Of a stretch of DNA of 64,000 nt, positions 35,701 to 46,008 are shown one piece after another (position 1 is the first letter of the stretch; every line of letters begins with the position of its first letter). The stretch is from Gnetum montanum (lineage: Eukaryota > Streptophyta > Gnetopsida > Gnetales > Gnetaceae): NCBI GenBank assembly GCA_015680685.1, contig MNCI01022060.1:510865-574864 (forward strand), read 5' to 3'. The translations under genes were made by a program, and so were the position numbers. Below the pieces are notes generated by a model. The model was given only the letters and a program-made list of their open reading frames with translations, had not been told where the DNA came from and made no database searches.

Positions 35701-36857
35701 TCCCATTGAGCCCATTGATTTGGACACAGTGGAACCACCATCTAATGAAGCAACCATGCCACGTCACACTTATGAGGAAATGCGTAAATGTGCGTTACGC
35801 TCGACACACTCCTTATGGGAGAGTAAGGGTGCCTATGAAACCATCTGGAAGAGGTTGCAAAGGTCGGAGCAAAAGGTTGACTCTCTGACCAAAGAGGTCG
35901 GAAACTTAAAATCATGGTGTGACTTCCTACAGGCGTGGGCCACAAGGGATGAAGACTGGCGTATCGCTGTTGTCGACCACTCCCGGTACTGGACAGCCAT
36001 CAAAAATAGCATGCAGACCAGTCGGGCATTAGTCGAATAGCGGATGCAGATAGAACTCCTAGCCCAGAAGAGCTGGGACTGGAGGGATTATTGTGCGAGC
36101 GTGCAAGAGTGGGGGCAGAAGGAGAAGGACCACAAACACTTGTACAAGAGGAAGAGTAGTGCTTATCGAAAACTCTACCATGATCTTGCCATTAGGGCCT
36201 GGTCCTTGGAAGTCTTCCAGGACGTCATTGGAGCTTCCGAAGCCTTCAAGAAATTCTAGGAGCAGGTGACTGTAACTGCGTCCCCAGAGAGGGCAATGAC
36301 TCTCCCTGGGGGTCAGGCTATAGTCCCTACTTTCTTCCCAAATCCACCCCACTGGAGCAGCGTAGAGAAAGGGAAAGTGAAGGCTAGAGCTACTTTGGGA
36401 GAGGATGTATGGCCAGATCTAACGGAGGAAGAGATTATGAAGTGCCTGTGGGCTGGCCTGGACAAACTTCCCTTTGCTGCGGAAGCAAGGCCGTCACAGG
36501 TGAGTCTACGCGCTATTTAGTTTGCGCTTCTAATTATGATGTTAAGTCTTGGGTAGCTAAAGTGCTTACTGTGTTCAGGTACCAGCCGAGGATAGAGAGG
36601 ATGAACAAGCTGAGGAGTTAGTAGAGGAAGCGGCCGAAGCGGAAGAAGAAGCGGAAAAAGAGAGAGAAAAAGAAGAAGAACGCAACGACGAAGAGCATCT
36701 TCCCGTGGAGCCGGTGCTGGGACGAGGACCTCGTGAAGAGGGCATTCTTCGTGAGAGAATCATTCCAAGAAACGATGGCCCATTGGAGGACGATCCATTA
36801 GCGTTAGACCCGGACTTAAGGGATACCGGTGATAGTGGCAGTAGAGGAAATGCGTAA
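32719..36857 (+). pseudogene. Antisense eight-exon gene in B: FCP1-like domain plus coiled coil
   Basis: Exons: 32719-32837, 33112-33561, 33680 to about 33965, 34052-35092, 35181-35402, 35474-35602, 35682-36499, 36579-36857. Intron phases match A, though the third donor is unclear. About 1,110 residues. Exon 1 is basic (MAPKVKRKNAK). The FCP1/NIF-like part has KPILIVLDIVGVL (DxDG reads DIVG), FSVIVWFD and NMLFMARHVSTCFQNP, again without the later DD. Exon 4 (LFANLFGVPSDG, FPKTLSQGKFF, FNWASYFAKGL) aligns with A with only small gaps. Exon 7 is coiled coil ending WPDLTEEEIMKCL; exon 8 is strongly acidic. Five TAG codons interrupt it: 33879, 34339, 34390, 36038, 36257. It is better kept than A's copy and may have worked until recently. 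Confidence 0.85.
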
Positions 36858-37425
36858 TTATAATTTACGCATATTTTTATTAATGTTGAGTGCAATATCA
36901 TTTTACGAATGGCTGCAAAGATGTGTTATAAAACTTGGTGGATGTGTTAAATGTCAGTTACACATTGTTTTTATTCTTTTTTACGTTTTGCCTAGCGAGT
37001 ATGAACGTGATTGTTGAAGATTTCACCTAAGTGATAGCGATAAAGCGTAATTGCTAGTTTAAGGCCATTGCGGGCCTTCATATGGTTTTGCGTAAACTAG
37101 AGACTAGTTTAAGGCCGTTCTAGGCCTACTGCGTGATCAAGCATAAAGAGGCATAGTATAGAGTTCTGGCAACTAGTTTAAGGTCGTTGCGGGCCATGGC
37201 GTAATACAGCAAGCGTAAATGATACTGGTACAGTATTTTGCGTAATTGCGCTAAAGTCATCAAGAAACGTGACTACTATGCGTATGAAAAAGACAACAGC
37301 GTGAAGATAAATGACCAGTGTAAGAACCGATAATAAAAGTAAGGTGAAAATACGTGAAATAAAATTGCTAAGTGGTAAACATGATAACCTGTTAAGAAAA
37401 AGATAATGTATGCAAAGACCATCGT
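36858..37425. repeat. Downstream flank of the antisense gene in B with AGTTTAAGGCC repeats
   Basis: Three clear units, CTAGTTTAAGGCCATTGCGGGCC near 37053-37075 (spelled here without its last bases in the copies at about 37106 and 37171), mirror those of A at 22635. Strings GCGTAA and TTACGC are frequent between 37020 and 37330. No gene. The segment ends at the C-terminus of the protease extension on the - strand. Confidence 0.6.
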
Positions 37426-38484
37426 TCAACCATTGATACGCAATTGTCTTTTGATGGCCTTTACGTTGAGCATCGCGTAAGGGTGAGGAGACTTATGGTT
37501 GGACTCCTCTACACTGCCATCTGGAAATGGCAAGTCAGCCCAAGCTAGACTGTCAACATTGCTGTTAGCTTGTTGTGGGATTTGGAGATAGGTTTGATCA
37601 TCGATTGTTTCGATCTCCAAACCCCATTCTTCTTCAATGTTATTGACGACCCTGGGGGTGATTTCATCACCGCGTATCACAACCTACCCTCCGGCATAGG
37701 GGAGATGTATCTCTTGGTGTATCGGTGATGAAACTGCCCTCAGCTGAGCTAACCACAATCTCCCCAAGATCAGGTTGAACCCTGGCATCTCCTCGACGAC
37801 TAAGAAAGTGGCTTCTATTGGGAATTGATTCCCCGCGACAAACTCAATACGCACCGTCCCCTTAACCTGAACCCGTGCTCTGTTGAACGATTTTACAGAG
37901 GCTGTCGCCATGGGTGTGATCTGATCAACCAGACCCAGCCTATCCACGATGGAATAGGGAATGACGTTGGTAGCCACGCCATCGTTCACGTGCACTCTCC
38001 AGATCCGGTATTGACCGACTCGGATAGTGATAAACATAGGTTCAGTCGTTACCTGGCCTTTCTCAGGGTTGTCTTTGATAGACCCATCATGGAAGGTCAG
38101 CAAGGAAGGCGTAGGTTGATCAGCTTTGGAAGGAAACATGATAGCATGTATCGCTTCCTCCTCCGCTGGTAAGCTTTCATCCACTGATATGGATGTCAGC
38201 ATGCGAACCATAGCCTCACGGTGTTCTCGAGACATCATAAGCAGGTCGTAAAGGCTCAGCATTGTGTTTTTTTGTTTGAGAGCCTGTTTGACTTGCGTAA
38301 ATGCATTGAGGAGGTCCTTCTCCCAGCTAGGTTGTTTTTCCCCCTTGTCCTCTTCCATTCGGCCCAAGAGACGGATCTCCCGAGGGGGAGCGGTGTTAGT
38401 TAGAGGGTTACTCTTTTTCTTCCCAAGAGAAGGTAGTTGCATTTCCACACCTTTACCCTGTCCCTTAGGCACAGGTGAAGGCAC
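37426..38484 (-). pseudogene. Retropepsin-like protease and C-terminal extension of B
   Basis: The frame 37684-38484 includes a conserved block shared with A (QALKQKNTMLSLYDLLMM), then the active-site region WRVHVNDGVATNVIPY. Where A keeps aspartate (IDDG), B has asparagine (VNDG), a change that should abolish catalysis. It ends ILGRLWLAQL and LPYAGG, then a TAG at 37684-37686. The downstream extension 37426-37680 (LAWADLPF) continues in frame. Confidence 0.82.
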
Positions 38485-41167
38485 AGAAGCCAGGGGCCTA
38501 AGCTTAGGGAAGCCGAGCGTGGAGTGGTCTTTCGTTGCGTTAACTAATGTGTCCTCTCCCTTTTGTTTGGGAGGTGAGGGTCGATGCTTTTGGTTGGAGG
38601 TCTACCCCTGCATAAGAGGAGCAGCCTGTGGCTTCGGCGCCTTGATGATGAAAGGCGTCTTGGGCACGGACAAGGCCGCAGCTTGGCTATTGCTGCATGA
38701 CTGAGAGTGCATTCGAGAAGGTGCCTGTATAATGAAGGGCGGCCTCGAGACCCCACTGACTGCCGGTGAAGTGGTTGGCCCCCCTTGTGAGTTGGCAAAG
38801 ACACACAAAAAAAAGGTTATTTTGGCGGCTCCCTGTTCTCACTATCTGTACTCACCACAGTGAGCGTATAAGGATCGTTGTTTGCATTCAACAGATCCTT
38901 GTATACCTGCAATGTTTGGTTTTCCGGACACGTCGGGTTGCTGGCATCCAACTTCAGCTAACCATCATCTAGCATTCGTTGAATGTTGTCTTTCAATGCC
39001 CAGCAATAATCCATATCATGACCACACATCTGGTGGTAGTCACAGAAACGGTCCAGCCTGAAAGATCTCGGAACTGGTGGTTCGTTAGGTAAGGCTAAAG
39101 CAGGGTTCTTCAGTAGTTCACAATTATGTCTGTGCCGCTTCAGAGCCTCCTCGGATACCTTCTTAGGTTGAATGTGCCCTGCCCCTAACAGTTGTTTCAG
39201 CAGTTCAGAATGCTTTACAGGTAACGCCGTGTACTTTGAACGATCCTTACGCTCAAAGTTTGGCTTAGGCTGGGGGGGCCTTCAGGGGTAGTTGTGGTTT
39301 GGCTGGCACCGGCACTAGCCGTGGTTTCCGAGGGCACCGTGGGTGCCTTTTTGTTCTTCGTCTGTGCATTTTCAGTCATTGCAGCCACTGTTGTTGTTGC
39401 TTCTTTGCCTTTGTCTTTGTTCTTGTTATGTGCATTCCTATAGGCAACATATGCTGGGTCTTTGCTGGCCTCCGCGGCATCCTAGATGCTTCTAAATTGA
39501 GCGAAGGCCTGATGTAAAGAATTAGGGAAAAGGTAATACAAATTTAACTTAATGAAGTCATTGACTGCTCCCTTGAACATCGCCAACATATGTGAGTTCG
39601 CGATCGGCTCGCGGATCTCATTCAAGGTAGCATTCCAGCGCTATATAAACTTTTGGACAGGCTCGAGCGGGTCTTGTTTCACCCCCATGAGCTGATCCAA
39701 TGTGACTTCTGGTTTCAAGTTGTATTTGAAGTGAGTCACAAATTGGGTCAGCAGTTCTTCCAGGGTTGAGATGGAGGAACGCGGGAGGGCTTGGTACCAG
39801 TCCAAAGCTTTTCCTATTAAAGACATCGCAAAGACTCGGATAATGGTATGTGGCCACTGTTGCAACAACAAGGACTCAGATCTAAACGTGACCAAGTGAG
39901 AGTTGGGATCTCCCTCCCCATTATACTTGGTGAAATGAGGCAGGGACATCCCCAGCGGCAACGACAGCATAGGAACCGCTGGACTAATCGGATCATCTTG
40001 ATAGAAGTCCATGATCTGAATGGTAAGAGTCTGTATCAGCTGGAAGGCTTGGTCCAGGCCCGTCGGCAGGGGTGTTTACGCGGGAGGAATAGGAGGTTGG
40101 ACCGGGAGGGTAGCGCTAGGAAATGGAAAGAATGGGCGAGGTTGACCAGCCGGTTGTGGGGCGGGGATCCCAGTAGGCAAGGGAGCCTGTGAAGACCACC
40201 ACCCGCTGGCTTGCGCATAGGGGTTAGCCGCCACCTGCTGCACAAGATAAGGATGAGGATACTGGGGTACCCCCTATGGAACATACGTTGCGGGCGCGAC
40301 CGGGGGTCGCGCACCGTACACCACCGACTGAGTCTATTGCGCCGCCGGGTTGGCCCATTGACCTGCAGCAGGCTGTTGGGCGTAAATTTGTGGTTGAGCG
40401 GCTGCAGCGATCTGTTGAGTCAGAGGGGGTGGAAGTGACAAGGTCTGCGCCGAGCGTGTTACGAATATGTTATGGGGTTGTATCTACGGGATGAAATGGG
40501 GGGCGGTGGTCGCCGGGATCACCACTGGGATGCTAGGTACCCGTGGTGACACAGCCGCTCTCGTGTGATTATGCGGTATTTGTGTTTGAAGCCCAGACGG
40601 CTGCGCGGTGGCCTGCGGCATGGCAGGGACATGCATCTGCGTATTCATGGCTGGGTCAAGACGTGCAGCTTCCCCGTTGAAAGGAAACAGGGGATTTATA
40701 TACATTTGGGGGCTTAGAGTATGGAACGAATGCTCCGACTGGGCCGCAAATTCGTCCTCTTCCTCCTCCCCATGCTGGGGCTCCACCACAGCTTGTGAAG
40801 CCTGGCCTTTGGCCATGACCAACTGTGTGATAAGTTCATGTTGGTGTTTGGTCAAGGGAATTATGTCGTAAGCTGTCGGCTTAAAATCATAGCCCCCTTG
40901 GTGGAGCACCTCAAAGTTTCATTTCACTTCAAGTTTGGCTCGGCTGAGAGCCAGCTTCGCCTAGATCTTAACACATATGAAGTTGTATTCTTTAGGGGTT
41001 ATAACCATGAAGATGGGCTCTTTCCCTTGAAGTCATAATAATTAGCACAATGGTCCCTAAGATCCTGTAGCGTCCGGAGTTGGCCGGGTGACTGCGATAG
41101 GGTTCACCGATGTGGCACCCAAATCGGTAGGGACCATGGTGGTTGTGGTTGTGTAAAAGGAATCCAT
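38485..41167 (-). pseudogene. Gag of element B
   Basis: The ATG at 41167 opens MDSFYTTTTTMVPT. Conserved N-terminal blocks follow: YNFICVKI near 40,980 and YDIIPL near 40,860, shared with A and F. The capsid reads FTKYNGEGDPNSHLVTF, SLIGKALDWYQALPRSS and EPVQKFI (39641-40012). The zinc motif CDYHQMCGHDMDYCW is at about 39,000-39,050. The linker toward protease has two motif copies, PFIIQAP and PFIIKAP. Stops include TGA codons at 40,900-41,060 where arginine CGA is likely ancestral, and frameshifts near 40,030 and 38,800. Confidence 0.8.
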
Positions 41168-41385
41168 TGGGTAATGAGATTAAAGGTAAGTAGTAATCGG
41201 ATCTAGGAAATGGTTGGTAATAGAAGCACAAAAAGGCTTTCTACCTTGTAGGATTTCAAAGAAATCATCCTTGCGACCGATCTAAACCACACGACTTATC
41301 GTAAGCTTCCCTAGAGGTATTACGTTTACGATTTTGGGTATAGATCGCTAACAGGGCTACTTGAAATATCCGGATCGGAGCCTGA

Positions 41386-41404
41386 GGCCCTCCTTCTAGC
41401 ACCA
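41386..41404 (-). other. Primer binding site of B, tRNA-Asn-like
   Basis: On the - strand, six bases after the LTR, the sequence is TGGTGCTAGAAGGAGGGCC. The reverse complement ends CCCTCCTTCTAGCACCA, which matches the 3' end of plant tRNA-Asn (CCCTCCTTCTAGCGCCA) except for one base, as recalled from the tRNA family. Confidence 0.7.
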
Positions 41405-41410
41405 GAAAAC

Positions 41411-42842
41411 TGTAACGACGGAAAACGTCAGCAGCTGGAAAATACCGAACAGATTCCGTGTACACAGTTTTGACCACGGATCCGCGCAAGGGCTATGCTG
41501 GAAAAACGAATCCGCGGCGCCCTGAACGGTCTTGTCGATCAGACAGGGACTTACTAATCAGTAAACCGATAGATGTCTCGTGGAACGATCTGATTTGTGA
41601 AATCGCTAAACAAGAGAGGAAATGACGTAAATGAATGGCGACGGCGATAATGTTAAATGCGATAAGAAAAGGCTAGCACAGGCAGAACACGTAGTTTCAA
41701 GATCTACGCCTTGACTTAAAAATAAAAAATGTATATTCTATATGAGAAGTTACACTAGGGAGACCCCGATTGCTCGATGTAAGGTAAGCACAAAACAACA
41801 AGAAACTGTCCAGGCAGGAATCCGATCTACGGCGAGGGCTAAAGCCGGGATGCAAGCAAGGTCAAGCTTCGGGGTCTGCCGATCAACTGTCTCTGACCGA
41901 TAGAGTTTTCCCCAGCAGCACAATTACTCCTGTCACCGGTGCTGGAAGCGAACTGTGCTCTGTTTCTGCCGGAAGGTGATGCTGTCAACAATTTCCAAAG
42001 TGCTGCTCTCTGTATCTCTGCTCAAAAGGGTGATAAGTGCTCTAGTGCTCAGAAAAATGCCTTTTGCTTCTCTGATTTGCCAACCCTTGTATTTTTGTCA
42101 AATGGGGTATTTATAGGCTGCGACGCTCTGTGGAAAAGGCGCAACCCTGATGATGTGTGTCCCGAATGTCTCGGGTGCTATTGGTTTGACCATTTTTGCG
42201 TCAAACCTCATGACTATGCACAATACGCTCGTTCGCGTATTGTGCGTGTGAAGAAGAGGTTTACGTTGGGCATGTCTCAAACGTCTTTGGGTTATATTAC
42301 ACTCATCATGCTGCGTTGCGTGTATGAGCGTAACATAACATGTAAAGAAAGGATTCAAGCTCTTTTACACTTTCTCACGCAGCCATGTGTAATGAAGCGT
42401 AAACAATGTTTAGCTCGGCGATGCAATACGCTGCAATACGCTGCATTGCGTGATGAGCGTATGATGAGTAATCGCACTTTCTTAGACTTTGCCTTTGACT
42501 GTTCTGGAGCTTATTACACTGTCGTGCGTAATAGAGCGTAAACTTGGCCTTGAACAAAAGACTTAGCAGAATATACAAGAAGTCGCATATTACGCTACTT
42601 AAGCTTCTTCCTATGCCAAAGTAAAAATCGCGCTAAGTGCCATTACGCAGCATCACGTGATATAGCGTAAACAGAGGAAACACAATAAGAGTAGAAATCT
42701 GCGCAGGAAGTTCAAGACTTGATGCTACACGTCTCTTGGTGTTGCTCTATCTTGTTCTCCCTTCTGGATTTTCGACATGTGCCCCTGTTTGAATTGCGAA
42801 TCTTTGCTTGAGGCTGACTCGCGATTTTTTCACAGTGTTTCA
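41411..42842 (-). repeat. 5' LTR of element B
   Basis: Partner of 25781-27212, same length, no gaps in the hand alignment. TATA box on the - strand at 42108-42115. It drives the sense transcript toward lower coordinates. Confidence 0.95.
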
Positions 42843-42847
42843 GTCTC

Positions 42848-44123
42848 CCCGTTATATTTAGTTAGTTTTGATAACAATATTTCTTTGGGCAAAGTTAGGG
42901 GCAGGATAGAAGGGCTGGTGGGGTCATCATGGTAAAATTCCACTACCTTCAACTCTCCGTCGGCGGCTGTTTTGAGGTGTTTAACCTCGTCAGTTAGTTC
43001 TTGCATTAATTTCTTAGCATCCGCCCAGTCTTGAGCGCTAGGTGAAGTGGCAGCTTGGGGGTGCGGTGTAGTGTATAGGCTAGATTGTTGAATGGTGGTT
43101 TGGAAGGCTGAAAGCTGTGCAGTTGGCGGTTGTACTTGTGGAATATTCATAGCGTGTGGCACTAGGGATGGCACATTATAGGTGAGAGGTTGTTGTTGCT
43201 GTTGTTGCGGCTATACTTGGGGAATGTTGGCTGGTGGAATCGTGTGAGGTGGCACGTTGTGGTGAGAGGGTTGATGAGGTGGCACACCCATCGCTGCCCA
43301 CTGTCCAGCTACATTTTGTGGAGGAACTTCCTGTTCGGTCACGGCAGTGGAAGGGGCTCCATGCGTTTGGATGTGGGAGATGTAATGGGCAGACAGATGC
43401 CGGTATCACATGTGACATCCTTATTACTTGAGGTGAGAAGGTTGCTCCCACGTTATTGTGAGGGGGTGGGGCTTGCAATGATGGGCCAGCAGCTGCAGCG
43501 GGCATGATAGCGAGGGGGAGTGTGTTGATTTATGGGTCGCTCGGAGGAGCAACATGAACCAGCGCTGATGTTTCTGGCGGCAGTGCTTGCGCCTGGGTGA
43601 ACCTGAAGGGTTGGAGGGGCATGATTTCCCCTGTTCTTGGATGAAACATGGGGTTGATGTGGGCTTGTGGGCTAAGGGTGTGATAGGAGTCTTCGTGTTC
43701 GAATTGGGTGGTGAACTCGTCTTCCTCTTCTAGTTGGGGATCTACTCCAGGCTGATCTAGCGCCTGGCTCCTTTGCAAAAGGAGTTGCATGATGAGCTCA
43801 GAGTAGGGCTCTAGAAGGGGGATGATGTCATACGAGGAGGGGATGAACTCCTGTTCCCCCCTATAAAAGAGTTCATATTGCCTCTTTACCTCTATTTGGG
43901 CTCGATCTACAGCTAGGCTAGCTTGTATCTTCACACATATGAAGTTATACTGGTCTTGTGTTATAATGTTGGATGTTGGGTTTCTTCCTTGCAACCTGAG
44001 GGACTGACGAGGCCCCACTGTGGGTTGCACTGCCTGTTGTTGAACCACAGGCTATTGGACAGCCATAGTGCCTACAATGTCGGTGACCTGAGTTGTTGTA
44101 GCGGTAGTGTGTGCGGTGTTCAT
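42848..44123 (-). pseudogene. Gag of A, first part
   Basis: The start codon is at 44123 (MNTAHTTATTTQVTD). A TAG at 44052-44054 interrupts it, then SLRLQGRNP, YNFICVKIQASL and FIPSSYDIIPL define the N-terminal block shared with B and F. Next are an acidic stretch (EEEDEF), HTLSPQAHINPMF, a proline-rich spacer, and QDWADAKKLMQELTDEVKHL. It ends at KLTKYNGE, where B is inserted. Confidence 0.8.
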
Positions 44124-44760
44124 AATTACCTTTTGAGAATATGACACGGTATAGAGATGTAAAGTTAGTGTACTCAGTGCAGCATACAGCGTATACGCTT
44201 TAACTACCGGAGTATAACGACAGCGTAGACAGCGTATATGTATGCAGCGTATAGGGTCAGCGTAGACGAATCTACAGTGTATACGCTAGACAGCGTATAC
44301 GCTAGACAGCGTATACAGCATCAGGGTGTAGCGTAAAATAGGATTTCAACGTATAAAGTGTAGTATAAACTGGACAGCAATGTAGACGAAGTCTATAGCA
44401 TAGAGAGCGCAGCGTAAATAGAATAGTAAGGAAAAAGTCATTGTGCAGCGTAGACGCAGTCTATGGTATATAGAGTGCAGCGTAAGCAGGGTCTTATATG
44501 TGGCGTAGGTAAAAATTTGCAGCGTAAAGCGTGCAATGTATCTTCAGCAGTGTAGACGCTAGGAAACTTGCAGATGGAAGGGTTTGAACTGAATAGTGTA
44601 GACGCTAAGCAGCGTAGACGCTGGATAGTTTGTAGACTGGGTTTCAAACTAAGCAACGTAGATGCTATAAGGTTTTCAAAGAGGAATCAACGTATGGTTG
44701 ACAGTGTATACACTCAATAACGTAAATGCCAGGAAGCTTGCAGGTAAGTTTTTAGGTAGA
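44124..44760 (-). repeat. 5' UTR of A filled with GCGTATACGC-type motifs
   Basis: No gene. Between 44180 and 44720 nearly every 15-25 bases there is a string such as AGCGTATACGC, AGCGTAGAC or GCGTAAA. Exact palindromes lie near 44189 and 44293. As this is transcribed leader, the motif would be present in the RNA as well as in the DNA. Confidence 0.7.
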
Positions 44761-44779
44761 GGCCCTCCTTCTAGTCCCA
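44761..44779 (-). other. Primer binding site of A, tRNA-Asn-like
   Basis: On the - strand TGGGACTAGAAGGAGGGCC lies five bases from the LTR. It agrees with the site of B at 17 of 19 bases and with tRNA-Asn slightly less well, as expected for an older copy. Confidence 0.65.
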
Positions 44780-44784
44780 ATTTC

Positions 44785-46003
44785 TATACTGTCCGAAATC
44801 GTCGGTCTCCGGCTAGAAGGAAACAAAGACCGTGGGATCCCCATACACGCACAGAAGACCCTACCTTTACCTGAGGGTGAGCTGGAATGAACAAAGGTAG
44901 AGTACCTTGGGTGGTTCGCACGCGGATCAGACAACGATTTCCCGGTATGTACACCGAAGTGCTATACACTGGGTTATACATAAATGACGTAACAGGCGTA
45001 AATCAGAGTGTAAACAGCGTAATTGGTACGAACAGAGCGTAAACATAAACGAGCATAAACAGAATACATATAAGAATTAATGCAAACTGTAAATGATTTT
45101 GGGAAGAAAATGTAACAATGACATTACAGAATGAAAGTACAGTGCACCGGTCTAACACAGTTGTGACTGGAACACAAGGCGGATGAAAAGCCCCGATCGA
45201 TATAAGGATGACTGTGGGCTGGTTCACACTATAGGCACAGTGTATAGGCTGTATGCTCAGTGTACAGGGTTGTCCAACGTAAAAGGTTTTGTGCTCTGGT
45301 TCTCAGCGTCTCTGCTCTTCTATGTGCTCTAGGAATTTTGCCAACCGACCCAGATCTAGTGGAAAATCTAGGGTTTTATACAGGTTTTGATGCTAGACTC
45401 GAGTTGGGTGACACATGGCGCGTTGACCAGGTACAAGAGCGTAAAATTTACAAGTATACAATATGTTACATTAGTCGGGCGTAGACTTTAGGCATATACG
45501 CTGGATGTGCTGGGCGTATGCGAACTTGGGCGTAGATGTCGTGGATGCTGGCGTATACGCTGGGCGTATATGTTGATGGATGCTGGGCACGCCAGGCGTA
45601 TACGCTAGTGTGTTGGGCGTATACGCTGATGATCGCTGCCTTGTACTAATTTTGGCTCTTCAGTGCTGTTTCCATGCCGTCTCTGGGGATTTCATTGCCA
45701 GGCGTATACATCAGTTGTACCTACTGAGCGTACATGTAAGGCGTGTACGTTGGACATCTACGCTGGGCATATACGCTGTGAACTTTAGCGTACACGCTGG
45801 GCATATATGTTGAGAATTTGAGCATATACGCTGGGAATGTACACTTGGGCGTATACGTTGAGACTGCATACTTAGTGAAAACTAAGTATCTCGATCTCCG
45901 AAGTTATCATGTTTGACACGAAGTGTAGCCGTGGTTGTTTGTGGGTTGCAGAGACCTGCTTCTTGTTGGAGAAGTACTAAGCTTGAAAATTTGTGGTGTT
46001 TCA
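44785..46003 (-). repeat. 5' LTR of element A
   Basis: Pairs with 11011-12235; differences include short indels. TATA box (- strand) at 45374-45380. Three exact GCGTATACGC palindromes and many variants lie between 45480 and 45860, fewer exact copies than in the partner LTR because of C/T changes. Confidence 0.9.
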
Positions 46004-46008
46004 TCAAC

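Larger units (their letters stand above)
25776..42847 (-). mobile_element. Element B: Tat-like Ty3/gypsy retrotransposon inserted in gag of A
   Basis: LTRs of identical length (1,432 bp; 25781-27212 and 41411-42842) are flanked by GTCTC at 25776-25780 and 42843-42847. Rejoining the flanks restores the gag frame of A (KLTKYNGE, then DPNAHLI). B has the same plan as A, including the antisense gene between protease and RT, and occupies 17.06 kb. It is the youngest element here: the two LTRs align with no gap and about 82 hand-counted mismatches, four-fifths of them transitions. Pol has three stops and no frameshift. Confidence 0.95.
11006..46008 (-). mobile_element. Element A: Tat-like Ty3/gypsy retrotransposon, interrupted by element B
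   Basis: LTRs at 11011-12235 and 44785-46003 are flanked by TCAAC at 11006-11010 and 46004-46008. The element reads on the - strand from high to low coordinates: 5' LTR, tRNA-Asn-like primer site, 5' UTR, gag, protease, a PR-RT gap holding a + strand gene, RT, RNase H, archaeal-type RNase H, integrase, 3' UTR, 3' LTR. Element B with its duplication accounts for 17,067 bases, leaving about 17.9 kb for A. The dual RNase H places it in the Tat/Ogre group. Frames are broken in many places. Confidence 0.92.

Noticed and set aside
33879-36259. All five stops in the antisense gene of B are TAG, hinting at stop-codon reassignment
   Set aside because: A's copy has both TAG and TGA, pol of B has TGA too, and TAG is the expected product of C-to-T or G-to-A change in CAG and TGG. 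Decay is the simpler reading.
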